Assembly: GCF_017592545.1 (NCBI RefSeq)
Contig: NZ_JAGFOA010000002.1
Span: 124,001 to 188,000 of the forward strand
Direction: 5' to 3'
Origin: Microbacterium stercoris
GTDB taxonomy: Bacteria; Actinomycetota; Actinomycetes; Actinomycetales; Microbacteriaceae
DNA: 64,000 bases
In this document: piece after piece, positions 15,414-23,968 of the stretch
Numbering within the stretch: position 1 is the stretch's first letter
How the letters are laid out: each line of letters begins with the position of its first letter
Translations under genes and position numbers: made by a program
The notes under the pieces: model-generated
The model's input: the letters and a program-made list of their open reading frames with translations, nothing else
What the model was told of the DNA's origin: nothing
Database searches by the model: none

Positions 15414-17659
15414 CCTCTGCCACCCCGAACGCCGGCCCCGAGATCCGTCCCGTCGATCAGCACGTGCTGTCCGCGATCGCCGCGGGCACGCACCACGACC
15501 CGCACGGCGTGCTCGGAGCGCATCCGCATGACGGAGGCGTCACCGTGCGCGTGCTGAAGCCGCTCGCCGCCAAGGTGGTGGTCGGGTTCGAGGCCTCGCC
15601 GGCGAACGGCGTCAACGAGGTCGAGCTCACGCACGAGCAGGACGGCATCTGGGTGGGTGTGCTGCCGATCGCCGAGGTGCCGACCTACCGGGTCGCGACC
15701 ACGTACGGCGAGGGGGACGAGACCACGACGGTCGTGTCGGACGACCCCTACCGCTTCCTGCCCACGCTCGGCGAGGTCGATCAGCACCTCATCGGCGAGG
15801 GGCGCCACGAGCAGCTGTGGACCGTGCTCGGCGCGCACGTGAAGACCTTCGACGGCCTGGGCGTGGCACCCGACGTCACCGGCACCGCCTTCGCGGTGTG
15901 GGCGCCGCGCGCGCAGGCCGTGCGGCTGAAGGCCGACTTCAACAGCTGGGACGGCCGCGAGCACCCCATGCGCCGCCTCGGATCGTCGGGCATCTGGGAG
16001 CTCTTCGTGCCGGACGTCGGATCGGGCACGCACTACAAGTACGCGATCCTCGGGCAGGACGGCGTGTGGCGCGAGAAGGCCGACCCTATGGCCGGGTACG
16101 CCGAGAAGCCGCCGATGACGGCCTCCATCGTGCACGCGTCGAGCTACGAGTGGGGAGACGACGAGTGGCTCGCCCAGCGCGCCGCCCACGCGGGACGCGG
16201 TCACACCGATCGCCCCATGTCGATCTACGAGGTGCATCTCGGATCGTGGCGCAAGGACCTCTCGTACGAGCAGCTGGCCGATCAGCTGGTCGGCTACGTG
16301 TCCGACCTCGGCTTCACGCACGTCGAGTTCATGCCGGTGATGCAGCACCCCTTCGGCGGCTCGTGGGGTTACCACGTGACCGGCTACTACGCCCCCGACA
16401 GCCGCTTCGGCGATCCGGACGGCCTGCGCCTCCTGATCGACAGGCTGCACCAGGCGGGCGTCGGGGTGATCCTCGACTGGGTGCCCGGCCACTTCGCCAC
16501 CGACGAGTGGGCCCTGGTGAAGTTCGACGGCGCGCCCCTCTACGAGGACCCGAACCCGCAGCGCGGCTGGCACAAGGAGTGGGGCTCCCACATCTTCGAC
16601 TTCGGCAACCCGCCGGTGCGCAATTTCCTCTATGCCAACGCCCTCTACTGGCTCGAGGAGTTCCACGCCGACGGACTGCGCGTCGACGGCGTGGCCTCGA
16701 TGCTCTACCTCGACTACTCCCGCGAGGCGGGGGAGTGGACGCCGAACAAACACGGCGGCCGCGAGAACCTCGAGGCCGTGCAGTTCCTGCAGGAGATGAA
16801 CGCCACGGTCTACAAGCGCGTGCCCGGCGTGGTGACGATCGCCGAGGAGTCCACGTCGTGGCCCGGCGTCACCCGCCCCACCTCGGGCGGCGGCCTGGGC
16901 TTCGGCTTCAAGTGGAACATGGGCTGGATGCACGACTCGCTCGGGTACCTCGGTCGGGATCCGATCTACCGCAGCCACCACCACGGCGAGATGACCTTCG
17001 CGCTGGTCTACGCGTGGAGCGAGAACTTCGTGCTGCCGATCTCGCACGACGAGGTCGTGCACGGCAAGGGCTCGCTGCTGCGCAAGGCGCCGGGTGACCG
17101 CTGGCGCCAGCTCGCGTCGCTGCGCGCGTACCTCGCGTACATGTGGGCACATCCGGGCAAGCAGCTGCTGTTTATGGGCTCGGAGTTCGGTCAGGAGTCG
17201 GAGTGGGCCGAGTCGCGCGAGCTGGACTGGTGGCTGCTGGATCTGCCGGACCACCTGGGCGTGCACCGCGCGATGAAGGACATCAACGCCCGCTACAAGG
17301 AGACCCCGGCGCTGTGGGCGCAGGACACCACTCCGGCGGGCTTCGAGTGGCTGGTGTCGGACGACGCGGGCGCCAACGTGTTCGCGTGGGTGCGGCGGGA
17401 CGGCGAGGGGGGCGCGCCCCTCGTGTCGATCACGAACTTCTCGGCTCAGCCGCACTCGCACTACCGGCTGCGCTTCCCGCAGCCGGGTGTGTGGGACGAG
17501 GTGCTCAACACCGACGCCGTGGACTTCGGCGGCTCGGGCGTCGGCAACCTCGGCCGCGTCGAGGTCACGGGTGACTCCGCCGAGATCGCCGTGCCGCCCC
17601 TGGCCACGGTGTGGTTCCGGCTCGCGGAGCCCGCGGCGCCCGAGGCGCCCACGGTCTGA
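15410..17659 (+). CDS. glgB: 1,4-alpha-glucan branching enzyme GlgB
   Basis: 749 residues, ATG overlapping the mak stop. An N-terminal extension (about 1-115) and a CBM48 domain (about 120-215, with FAVWAPRAQAVRLKADFNSWDG) precede a GH13_9 barrel. The nucleophile is Asp426 (LRVDGVASMLY), the acid/base lies in the Glu479-Glu480 pair (TIAEESTSW), and the stabiliser is Asp547 (SHDEVVHGKGS). It makes alpha-1,6 branches on the chains built by GlgE. Last gene of the operon. Palindromic repeats follow immediately instead of a clear terminator. Confidence 0.97.
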   Translation: MTSATPNAGPEIRPVDQHVLSAIAAGTHHDPHGVLGAHPHDGGVTVRVLKPLAAKVVVGFEASPANGVNEVELTHEQDGIWVGVLPIAEVPTYRVATTYGEGDETTTVVSDDPYRFLPTLGEVDQHLIGEGRHEQLWTVLGAHVKTFDGLGVAPDVTGTAFAVWAPRAQAVRLKADFNSWDGREHPMRRLGSSGIWELFVPDVGSGTHYKYAILGQDGVWREKADPMAGYAEKPPMTASIVHASSYEWGDDEWLAQRAAHAGRGHTDRPMSIYEVHLGSWRKDLSYEQLADQLVGYVSDLGFTHVEFMPVMQHPFGGSWGYHVTGYYAPDSRFGDPDGLRLLIDRLHQAGVGVILDWVPGHFATDEWALVKFDGAPLYEDPNPQRGWHKEWGSHIFDFGNPPVRNFLYANALYWLEEFHADGLRVDGVASMLYLDYSREAGEWTPNKHGGRENLEAVQFLQEMNATVYKRVPGVVTIAEESTSWPGVTRPTSGGGLGFGFKWNMGWMHDSLGYLGRDPIYRSHHHGEMTFALVYAWSENFVLPISHDEVVHGKGSLLRKAPGDRWRQLASLRAYLAYMWAHPGKQLLFMGSEFGQESEWAESRELDWWLLDLPDHLGVHRAMKDINARYKETPALWAQDTTPAGFEWLVSDDAGANVFAWVRRDGEGGAPLVSITNFSAQPHSHYRLRFPQPGVWDEVLNTDAVDFGGSGVGNLGRVEVTGDSAEIAVPPLATVWFRLAEPAAPEAPTV

Positions 17660-17691
17660 CGCGCCTCGCGCTCGTTCCTCTCTCGCTCCCG

Positions 17692-17733
17692 GCTCGTTCG
17701 TCGAGCGAGGGAGGAACGACCGAGTCGAGACGC
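17692..17733. repeat. REP-like palindromic repeat, copy 1 behind glgB
   Basis: 42-bp unit beginning GCTCGTTCGTCGAGCGAGGG and ending CCGAGTCGAGACGC. It contains the small hairpin GCTCG/CGAGC. Related units recur at 17788, 19355-20280 and 62827. Confidence 0.7.
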
Positions 17734-17787
17734 GCAAGCCTCCGCAGGTTCGCGCCCGCTCGCTCGCGCCCCGCTCGCTCGCGCCCC

Positions 17788-17829
17788 GCTCGTTCGTCGA
17801 GCGAGGGAGGAACGACCGAGTCGAGACGC
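17788..17829. repeat. REP-like palindromic repeat, copy 2 behind glgB
   Basis: Near-identical to the unit at 17692, 96 bp further on. The stretch between the two is built of CGCTCGCGCCCCGCT echoes. The unit ends 17 nt before the operator/promoter of the FadR-type regulator. Confidence 0.7.
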
Positions 17830-17845
17830 CCCAAGCCCCCATTCG

Positions 17846-17865
17846 AGACATCCGACCAATAAGCT
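17846..17865 (+). promoter_or_regulatory. Promoter/operator of the FadR-type regulator gene
   Basis: AGACATCCGACC followed by a TAAGCT -10 (17860-17865), with the ATG 6 nt later (leaderless). GACATCCGACCAATAAGCT matches the fucD promoter GACATCGGATGTCTAGGCT at 13 of 19 positions with the -10 in register, so the regulator probably controls itself. Confidence 0.55.
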
Positions 17866-17871
17866 CGCTGC

Positions 17872-18546
17872 ATGGCAGTGACGGATGAAGCGATCGCCGG
17901 CATCAAGCAGATGATCGTGTCGGGCGAGATCGGGCCGGGCGACCGGCTGCCCCCCGAGAAGGAACTCAGCGAGAAGCTGGGTCTCTCGCGCAGCTCCCTG
18001 CGTGAGGCGGTGAAGGCGCTCGAGGTCATCCGCGTGCTCGACGTGCGGCGCGGCGACGGTACGTACGTCACGAGTCTCGAGCCGCATCTGCTGCTCGAGG
18101 CGATGTCGTTCGTTGTGGATCTGCACCAGGACGACTCGATCCTCGAGATCTTCGCAGTGCGGCGCATGCTCGAGCCGCAGGCGACCGCGCTCGCCGCGCG
18201 GGAGGCGTCGGACGACGACGTGGCGGACATCCGATCCCTGCTCGACTCGCTCGGCACGGATCCGGACATCGACGAGCTCATCGCCCACGACATCGACTTC
18301 CACAATCGTGTCGCGCGCAGCGCCGGCAATGCCTACCTCGCGAGCCTGCTCGAGTCGCTGTCGGGCCGTACCGTGCGCGCGCGGGTCTGGCGGGCCATCA
18401 CCGAGGGCGGATCCGTCGAGCGCACGATCGGCGAGCATCACGCGATCCTCGATGCGGTGGCGAATCGCGATCCGAATCTCGCGTCGGCGCTGATGACCGC
18501 GCACGTCGCAGGCGTCGAGGAGTGGGTACGCAGGAGCGTGCAGTGA
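17872..18546 (+). CDS. FadR-subfamily GntR regulator (likely L-fucose/L-fuconate-responsive)
   Basis: 224 residues. An N-terminal winged helix (about 1-70; PPEKELSEKLGLSRSSLREAVKALEVIRVLDVRRGDGTYV is the classic GntR recognition region) is followed by an FCD ligand domain. Its metal-binding His residues are visible in AHDIDFHNRVA, GEHHAIL and MTAHV. FCD members sense organic or sugar acids. It overlaps the following lactonase gene (GTGA at 18543) and shares promoter sequences with the FAH and fucD transcripts, so it is inferred to repress this pathway until an intermediate such as L-fuconate or 2-keto-3-deoxy-L-fuconate binds. The effector is not proven by sequence. Confidence 0.85.
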   Translation: MAVTDEAIAGIKQMIVSGEIGPGDRLPPEKELSEKLGLSRSSLREAVKALEVIRVLDVRRGDGTYVTSLEPHLLLEAMSFVVDLHQDDSILEIFAVRRMLEPQATALAAREASDDDVADIRSLLDSLGTDPDIDELIAHDIDFHNRVARSAGNAYLASLLESLSGRTVRARVWRAITEGGSVERTIGEHHAILDAVANRDPNLASALMTAHVAGVEEWVRRSVQ

Positions 18547-19340
18547 ACGGCGCGACGCCTGCGGGCGGGGTGCTGGATGCCCATGTGCACGTCTGGGCGC
18601 CGTCGCGGCTGGCGTACCCGTGGCTTCGCGACGAGCCGGCGCTCGATCGCGACTTCGGGCCCGACGACGTCGACGACGCGGACGGCGCGATCACGGAGTG
18701 GGTGTTCGTCGAGGCCGACTCGAGCGCACCGCTCGACGAGGTCGCTTGGGTGTCGGGCCTTGCCTGGCCGGGGTTGCGCGCGATCGTCGCGAAGGTGGAT
18801 CTGCGGCATCCGCGGCTCGACGAGCTGACGCAGGCGCCCCTCGTACGCGGTGTGCGGCACCTGTTGCAGGATCAGCGGATCACCGAAGACCTCCTGCCGG
18901 GTCTGCGGGCGGCCGGCGAGCGGGGACTGACGTTCGACGCGACCGTGCGGTGGCCGCAGCTGGACGCGCTCGCGGCGCTGCTCGCGGCGGCGCCGGGCAC
19001 GCCGACGGTGCTGGACCACCTCGGCAAGCCGCCCGTGCGCATGGGCCTCGACAGCGCCGAGGGGCAGGAGTGGCGGCGGTCGATCCACCGCATCGCGGCG
19101 CTGCCGCACGTGCAGGTCAAGCTCTCGGGTCTGCCCGCCGAGGGCGGACTGGGGCACGAGTTTCTCGAGGAGACGCTCGAAGCCTTCGGATCCGAGCGCT
19201 GCCTGTTCGGCGGCGACTGGCCCGTCTCCGGTGTGCCGGGCGCGGGCACGCCCGTCGCCGATGCCCTCGCCGCCGTGCGCTCCGTGACGTCGGACGAGCG
19301 GGTCTTCGGCGCCAACGCCCGCGCCTTCTACGGCGTGTGA
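18543..19340 (+). CDS. Amidohydrolase-2 family lactonase, probable L-fucono-1,5-lactonase
   Basis: 265 residues from a GTG overlapping the regulator stop. A TIM-barrel amidohydrolase of the COG3618 type: N-terminal HxH in LDAHVHVWAPSRLAYPWL, a central TVLDHLGKPP and a C-terminal metal Asp in CLFGGDWPVS. COG3618 enzymes hydrolyse sugar lactones (L-fucono-, L-rhamnono- and related) or 2-pyrone-4,6-dicarboxylate. L-fuconate dehydratase and the other pathway enzymes nearby favour L-fuconolactonase. Its codons end 14 nt before the 1-kb repeat array. An earlier in-frame ATG at 18522 would lie inside the regulator gene. Confidence 0.8.
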   Translation: MNGATPAGGVLDAHVHVWAPSRLAYPWLRDEPALDRDFGPDDVDDADGAITEWVFVEADSSAPLDEVAWVSGLAWPGLRAIVAKVDLRHPRLDELTQAPLVRGVRHLLQDQRITEDLLPGLRAAGERGLTFDATVRWPQLDALAALLAAAPGTPTVLDHLGKPPVRMGLDSAEGQEWRRSIHRIAALPHVQVKLSGLPAEGGLGHEFLEETLEAFGSERCLFGGDWPVSGVPGAGTPVADALAAVRSVTSDERVFGANARAFYGV

Positions 19341-19354
19341 CGCGCCACCCCCCC

Positions 19355-20280
19355 CGTTCGTCGAGCGAGCGGAGCGAGTCGAGACGCCCCGCGGCTCCGC
19401 CCCCCACCACCCCTCGTTCGTCGAGCGAGCGGAGCGAGTCGAGACGCCCAGGCTTCGCGGGGGCACAGGCGCCGCGCGGTTGCGGCGTTTCGACTCCTCG
19501 CTGGCGCTCGTCGCTCAACGAGCGGGTGGGTGGGTGCCCCACGCCCCTCGCCCCTCTCCCAAACCTCACGCCCCTCACCCCCCCCGTTCGTCGAGCGAGC
19601 GGAGCGAGTCGAGACGCCCAGGCTTCGTGGGGGCACAGGCGCGGCGCGCGGCTTGGGCGTTTCGACTCCTCGCTGGCGCTCGTCGCTCAACGAACGGGTG
19701 GGTGAGCGTCGTGGGGGCTCAGGTGGCGCGCGGCTTGGGCGTTTCGACTCCTCGCTGCGCTCGTCGCTCAACGAACGGGTGGGTGGGTGCCCCACGTCCC
19801 ACGCCCCTCGCCCCTCGCCCCTCGCCCAAGCCTCGCGCCCCTCACCCCCCCGTTCGTCGAGCGAGCGGAGCGAGTCGAGACGCCCAGGCTTCGCGGGGGC
19901 ACAGGCGCGGCGCAGGTTGGGGCGTTTCGACTCCTCGCTGCGCTCGTCGCTCAACGAGCGGGCGGGTGAGCGTCGCGGGCACAGGCCCGGCGGGGTTGGG
20001 CGTTTCGACTCCTCGCTGCGCTCGTCGCTCAACGCGCGGGTGGGTAAGCGTTCCGTGGGCACAGACGGCGCGTGGTTTGGGCGTTTCGATCCTCGCTGGC
20101 GCTCGTCGCTCAACGAGCGGGTGGGTCGGCCTCGCGGGGGCACAGCCGGCGCGGCTTGGGCGTTTCGACTCCTCGCTGCGCTCGTCGCTCAACGAGCGGG
20201 TGGGTGAGCGTCGCGGGGGCACGGGCGCGGCGCGGGTGGGGCATTTCGACTCCTCGTTGCGCTCGTCGCTCAACGAGCGG
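19355..20280. repeat. Intergenic array of two interleaved palindromic repeat families
   Basis: This fills the 1,040-nt gap between the lactonase and the FAH gene. Family A (CGTTCGTCGAGCGAGCGGAG..., about 32 bp) occurs four times, at about 19355, 19415, 19585 and 19851. Family B (TTTCGACTCCTCGCTGCGCT...CAACGA, about 36 bp) occurs eight times, starting near 19488, 19660, 19742, 19925, 20003, 20084, 20163 and 20244. Each B unit can fold CGCTCGT/ACGAGCG around a 6-nt loop. Each A unit after the first is followed by a conserved linker (CAGGCTTCG.GGGGGCACAGG) and then a B unit in inverted sense, which gives a REPIN-like design. Long reading frames through it are repetitive and not coding. Confidence 0.85.
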
Positions 20281-20305
20281 GGTGGCGACAGACGTCCGAC
20301 CTATC

Positions 20306-20326
20306 GGTCCATCGGAGTGCTAGGCT
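20306..20326 (+). promoter_or_regulatory. Promoter/operator of the FAH-SDR transcript
   Basis: CCATCGGAGTGCTAGGCT matches the fucD promoter ACATCGGATGTCTAGGCT at 14 of 18 positions, including an identical TAGGCT -10 (20321-20326). A second look-alike half site, AGACGTCCGACC, lies at 20290-20301. The start codon is 54 nt downstream of the -10, so this mRNA is leadered. Confidence 0.5.
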
Positions 20327-20380
20327 CGGCGTCACGCGCGCTCGCGCGACGCCAGACCTCAGATGTTCGGAGTGGAACAG

Positions 20381-21220
20381 ATGCGATTCGCACGCCTCGG
20401 AGAGAAGGGCGCGGAGCGCCCTGCCGTCCTCGTGGATGACCGATATCACGACCTCACCCCGCTGACCGCGGACGTCTCGGGGGAGTTCCTCGCGACGGAT
20501 CCGGTCGCGCGCGTGCAGGCGGCCCTCGACGCGGGAGAGCTCCCCGAGATCGAGGCCGAGGGCATCCGGGTCGGTGCGCCGATCGCGCGTCCCTCTGCGG
20601 TGTACTGCGTCGGCATGAACTACGCCGCCCACGCGGCGGAGTCCGGAGCGGAGCCACCGAAGAACCTGGTGCTGTTTATGAAGGCGCCGAACACGGTGGT
20701 GGGTCCGTACGATCCGGTCGCGATTCCGCGGGGCAGCGAGAAGACCGACTGGGAGGTCGAGCTCGGCATCGTGATCGGCCGTCGGGCGAGCTACCTCGCA
20801 TCCCCCGAGGAGTCGGCGGCGCACATCGCGGGCTACGTGATCGCCAACGACCTGTCCGAGCGCGAGTGGCAGCTCGAGATCTCCGGCGGCCAGTGGGGCA
20901 AGGGCAAGTCGGCGCCGGGGTTCTCGCCCGTCGGCCCCTGGCTGGTGACCCCGGATGAGCTGGACCCCTCCGACCTGCGCCTGCGCAGCCGCGTGAACGG
21001 CGAGCCGCGACAGGACTCCCGCACCAGCGACCTCATCTTCGACGTGCCGTACATCGTGTGGCACCTCTCGCAGCACCTCGAGCTGGAGCCCGGCGACCTC
21101 ATCCTGACCGGCACCCCCGAGGGCGTGGCGCTGTCGGGCCGCTTCCCGTATCTCAAGGCGGGCGATGTCGTCGAGCTCGAGATCGAGGGCCTCGGCGACC
21201 AGCGTCAGGAGTTCGTGTGA
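20381..21220 (+). CDS. Fumarylacetoacetate-hydrolase family protein, probable 2,4-diketo-3-deoxy-L-fuconate hydrolase
   Basis: 279 residues from the ATG at 20381, 8 nt after a CGGAG site; the in-frame ATG at 20363 lacks one. The N-terminal cap (1-65) is followed by the FAH fold starting PSAVYCVGMNYAAHAAES. Metal ligands are expected in DWEVELGIVIGRRA (the E-x-E pattern), and the C-terminal signature LILTGTPEGVALS is present. In the L-fucose route described for Xanthomonas this family splits 2,4-diketo-3-deoxy-L-fuconate into pyruvate and L-lactate. The next gene, an SDR, overlaps by GTGA and would make its substrate. Confidence 0.8.
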   Translation: MRFARLGEKGAERPAVLVDDRYHDLTPLTADVSGEFLATDPVARVQAALDAGELPEIEAEGIRVGAPIARPSAVYCVGMNYAAHAAESGAEPPKNLVLFMKAPNTVVGPYDPVAIPRGSEKTDWEVELGIVIGRRASYLASPEESAAHIAGYVIANDLSEREWQLEISGGQWGKGKSAPGFSPVGPWLVTPDELDPSDLRLRSRVNGEPRQDSRTSDLIFDVPYIVWHLSQHLELEPGDLILTGTPEGVALSGRFPYLKAGDVVELEIEGLGDQRQEFV

Positions 21221-21963
21221 GCGGCGTGCTCGGTGGGCTCGTAGCCGTGGTCACGGGCGGCGCCTCGGGTCTGGGGGCGGCGATCGTCGAGCGCCTCCGC
21301 GAGGACGGCGCCCGCGTCGCGGTGTTCGACCGGATGATCCCGGATGACGTCGTCGACGGCTACGTGGTCGACGTGACCGACGACGCCACGGTGCGCGCGG
21401 GGGTGGAGGCCGTCGCCCGGGACCTCGGTGGGATCGACATCCTGGTCAACAATGCGGGCATCGGCGCGCAGGGCACCATCGAGGCGAACTCGGATGACGA
21501 GTGGCATCGGGTGTGGGACGTCAACGTCGTGGGCATGGTGCGCGTCGCGCGGGCCGCGCTGCCGTGGCTGCGCGCGTCGAAGGCCGCGGCCATCGTGAAC
21601 ACGTGCTCGATCGCCGCGACCGTGGGCCTGCCGCAGCGCGCACTGTACGGCGCGACGAAGGGCGCCGTGCTCTCGCTCACGCGCCAGATGGCCGCCGACC
21701 ACCTCCCCGAGGGCATCCGCGTGAACGCGGTGAACCCCGGGACGGCCGACACCCCCTGGGTGGGTCGCCTGCTTGACGCGTCAGAAGATCCGGCAGCGGA
21801 GCGCGCCGCGCTGAACGCGCGACAGCCGCACGGGCGCCTCGTCGCCCCGGCGGAGGTCGCCGATGCGGTGGCCTACCTCGTGAGCCCGCGCGCCGCGTCG
21901 ACCACGGGCACAACGCTCGCCGTCGACGGCGGCATGGACTCCCTGCGCCTGCGCACCTCGTAG
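21217..21963 (+). CDS. Short-chain dehydrogenase, probable 2-keto-3-deoxy-L-fuconate dehydrogenase
   Basis: 248 residues, GTG start overlapping the FAH stop. A classical SDR: NAD(P) motif TGGASGLGAA (about residues 10-19), Asp-Arg after the second strand (AVFDRM, indicating NAD), NNAG (ILVNNAGIGAQG), catalytic Ser in CSIAATVGLPQ, and YxxxK in ALYGATKGAVLS. The C-terminal GTTLAVDGGM is typical. It would oxidise C4 of 2-keto-3-deoxy-L-fuconate to give the FAH substrate. The assignment rests on the operon partners; SDR sequences alone are not substrate-specific. Confidence 0.8.
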   Translation: MSGVLGGLVAVVTGGASGLGAAIVERLREDGARVAVFDRMIPDDVVDGYVVDVTDDATVRAGVEAVARDLGGIDILVNNAGIGAQGTIEANSDDEWHRVWDVNVVGMVRVARAALPWLRASKAAAIVNTCSIAATVGLPQRALYGATKGAVLSLTRQMAADHLPEGIRVNAVNPGTADTPWVGRLLDASEDPAAERAALNARQPHGRLVAPAEVADAVAYLVSPRAASTTGTTLAVDGGMDSLRLRTS

Positions 21964-21968
21964 CCCAG

Positions 21969-22022
21969 AAGGTATGAGAAACGCCGGTTCCGGATGCCCG
22001 GAGCCGGCTTTTCTCATACCTT
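21969..22022. terminator. 54-bp near-perfect palindrome between the SDR and ribokinase genes
   Basis: Outer arms AAGGTATGAGAAA / TTTCTCATACCTT are 13 bp and perfect. Inner arms GCCGGTTCCGG / CCGGAGCCGGC pair with one G-U, around an ATGC loop. As RNA this is a very stable hairpin with T-rich flanks on either strand, so it can serve as a bidirectional terminator. It ends only 6 nt before the ribokinase start, so an operator role is also possible. Confidence 0.7.
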
Positions 22023-22028
22023 TGCGGG

Positions 22029-22949
22029 GTGACCGCACTCGAACCCGCCGTGCTCATCGTCGGCAGCATCTCGGCCGACCTCACGACGTTCTCGCAGCGC
22101 GTCCCCGCGCGGGGCGAGACGATCCTGGGTGACGAGTTCACGCTGGTGCTGGGAGGGAAGGGCGCCAACCAGGCGATCGCCGTCGCGCGCGCGGGCGCCG
22201 TGGCCCGCATCATCGGCTGCGTCGGCGACGACGCGTTCGGCGAGCTCGTGGCAGGGCAGCTGCGCGAGGCGGGCGTCGACACGACCGCGGTGCGCGCCCT
22301 CGCCGACGTGGGCACGGGCATCGCGCACATCCGGGTCGACGCCACGGGCGAGAACGACATCGTGGTGGTGCCCCGAGCCAACGCGCGGCTCACCGAGGCG
22401 CAGGTCGACGCGGCCCTGGCCGAGGCGCCCGCCGTGCTGCTCACCCAGCTCGAGTCGCCTCTCCCCGTGGTCGCGCACGCCATCCGCCGAGCGCACGACG
22501 CCGGCATCCTGGTGATCCTCGATCCGGCGCCCGCCGCGAGGCTCGACGACGACCTCTGGCCGCTGATCGACATCGTCACGCCCAACGAGACCGAGGCGGC
22601 AGTCCTCACGGGTCTCGCGGTGCAGGATCGGTCGGGCGCCCTTGCCGCCGGGCGCGCGCTCGTCGAGAGGGGAGCGGGCGCCGCGCTCGTGACTCTCGCG
22701 TCGGCGGGCGCGGTGCTCGTCACCGCCTCGGACGAGCAGCACTTCGACGCCCTTCCCGTGCAGGCCGTCGACACCACCGCGGCCGGGGATGCCTTCGCCG
22801 GCCACCTCGCCGCCGCGCTCGCCGCGGGTGAGACCCGCCCCGACGCGATCCGCCGCGCCATCGCCGCGGGAGCCCTCGCGGTCACCAAGCCCGGGGCGTC
22901 GCCGAGCATCCCGACCGCTGCCGAGGTCGACGCCCTGCTCCCCCGCTGA
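22029..22949 (+). CDS. Ribokinase / PfkB-family carbohydrate kinase
   Basis: 306 residues from a GTG at 22029, behind GCGGG. The N-terminus VLIVGSISADLTTFSQRVPARGETILG and GGKGANQAIAVARAG are PfkB signature 1 in ribokinase form. The C-terminal VDTTAAGDAFAGHLAAAL is signature 2, with the catalytic Asp of the anion hole. Ribokinase-type enzymes phosphorylate D-ribose or deoxyribose at O5 with ATP. It sits inside the fucose locus but is separated by the strong palindrome and is not needed for the non-phosphorylating route, so it may act on nucleoside-derived ribose. An alternative GTG start lies at 22050. Confidence 0.88.
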   Translation: MTALEPAVLIVGSISADLTTFSQRVPARGETILGDEFTLVLGGKGANQAIAVARAGAVARIIGCVGDDAFGELVAGQLREAGVDTTAVRALADVGTGIAHIRVDATGENDIVVVPRANARLTEAQVDAALAEAPAVLLTQLESPLPVVAHAIRRAHDAGILVILDPAPAARLDDDLWPLIDIVTPNETEAAVLTGLAVQDRSGALAAGRALVERGAGAALVTLASAGAVLVTASDEQHFDALPVQAVDTTAAGDAFAGHLAAALAAGETRPDAIRRAIAAGALAVTKPGASPSIPTAAEVDALLPR

Positions 22950-23011
22950 GGTGGCCCGATCCGCGGCTTCCGGGGTGCGCGAACCGAGGGCGAGGCCGCG
23001 ACCGCCGGCCG

Positions 23012-23968
23012 CTAGGGGATGAGCCCCTCGGCGACCAGCGCCGCCCAGAGCTCCTCGGGGATCTCGCGCGAGGCGTGCGCGACGTTCTGGCGCAGCTGAT
23101 CCGGATCGCCCGTGCCCGTCACGACGGCGGCGACCGGATCGAATCGGCGCGGGTACTGCAGGGCGGCCGCGGGCAGCGGCACCCCGAAGTCGCGGCAGAC
23201 GCCGGCGATCCGCCGCGCCTTCTCGAGCACCGCCGAGGGGACGGATCCGTACTGGTACAGGGCGTCGGCATCCGGATCGTCGGTCGCCAGCACACCCGAG
23301 TTGAACACCGACGCGGCGACGATACGCGTGCCCTTGCCGGCACACGTGGGCACGACCCGCGCCGCGGCGGGCTGATCGGCGAGGGTGAGGCGCCCGGCCA
23401 CCATCAGCAGATCCAGCCCCGCGTCGGCGCCGAGCTCGAGTGCGCGCGTGGTCATCGACCCCAGGCCGACCGCCTGCACGGCGCCCTCGTGCTTCAGCGC
23501 CTGCACCGCCGGCACTCCGGTCGCCAGCGCCCCCTCGAGGTCGCCCGTGCCCTCCGGGTCGTGCAGATACAGGATGTCCACCCGGTCGAGCCCGAGGCGA
23601 TCCAGCGATGCCTCCAGGGAGCGCCGGATGCCGACGGCCGTGAAGTCCCAGCGGCGCACAAGCGACGCGGGCACGTGGTACGAATCGCCGAGATCCAGCG
23701 CCTGGCCGTCCCAAGTGGGGTCGGGCTCAAGGAGGCGCCCGGCCTTGGTCGAGACGACATAGTCCTCCCGCGGCTTACCGCGGAGGAAGGCGCCGAGGCG
23801 TCGTTCGGCCAGGCCCAGGCCATAGTGCGGGGCGGTGTCGAAGTAGCGGATGCCCGCCTCCCACGCGGCATCGAGAACGGCCCACGCCTCGTCGTCGCTC
23901 AGCACGCCGAGCAGGTTGCCGATGTTCGCCGTGCCGAAGCCCAGCGTGGGCAGCTCCCGCTCAGCCAC
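23012..23968 (-). CDS. Aldo/keto reductase, probable L-fucose dehydrogenase
   Basis: 318 residues from a GTG at 23968, overlapping the end of fucD by 8 nt. Full AKR barrel: LGFGTANIG at the N-terminus, the catalytic Asp/Tyr in [18 protein letters not shown], Lys in [11 protein letters not shown], and LYLHDPEG. This subgroup (COG0667, D-threo-aldose 1-dehydrogenase/L-fucose dehydrogenase type) oxidises the C1 hemiacetal of L-fucose-configured sugars to the 1,5-lactone with NAD(P). Co-transcription with L-fuconate dehydratase makes L-fucose the best guess for the substrate. Confidence 0.82.
   Translation of the reverse strand: MAERELPTLGFGTANIGNLLGVLSDDEAWAVLDAAWEAGIRYFDTAPHYGLGLAERRLGAFLRGKPREDYVVSTKAGRLLEPDPTWDGQALDLGDSYHVPASLVRRWDFTAVGIRRSLEASLDRLGLDRVDILYLHDPEGTGDLEGALATGVPAVQALKHEGAVQAVGLGSMTTRALELGADAGLDLLMVAGRLTLADQPAAARVVPTCAGKGTRIVAASVFNSGVLATDDPDADALYQYGSVPSAVLEKARRIAGVCRDFGVPLPAAALQYPRRFDPVAAVVTGTGDPDQLRQNVAHASREIPEELWAALVAEGLIP

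Noticed and set aside
19355..20280. CRISPR array
   Set aside because: The repeats are of two alternating palindromic types, the spaces between them are themselves similar rather than unique, and no cas gene is present.
19328..20439. Long open frames on both strands through the repeat array, such as a 319-codon frame
   Set aside because: The translations only repeat the palindromic units (FDSSLRSSLNERVG-like) and frames are open on several registers, so they reflect repeat composition and not proteins.
22029..22949. Ribokinase as an L-fuculose kinase of the phosphorylating fucose pathway
   Set aside because: It is of the PfkB/ribokinase type, not the FGGY type of fuculokinases, and no isomerase or aldolase of that pathway is present.
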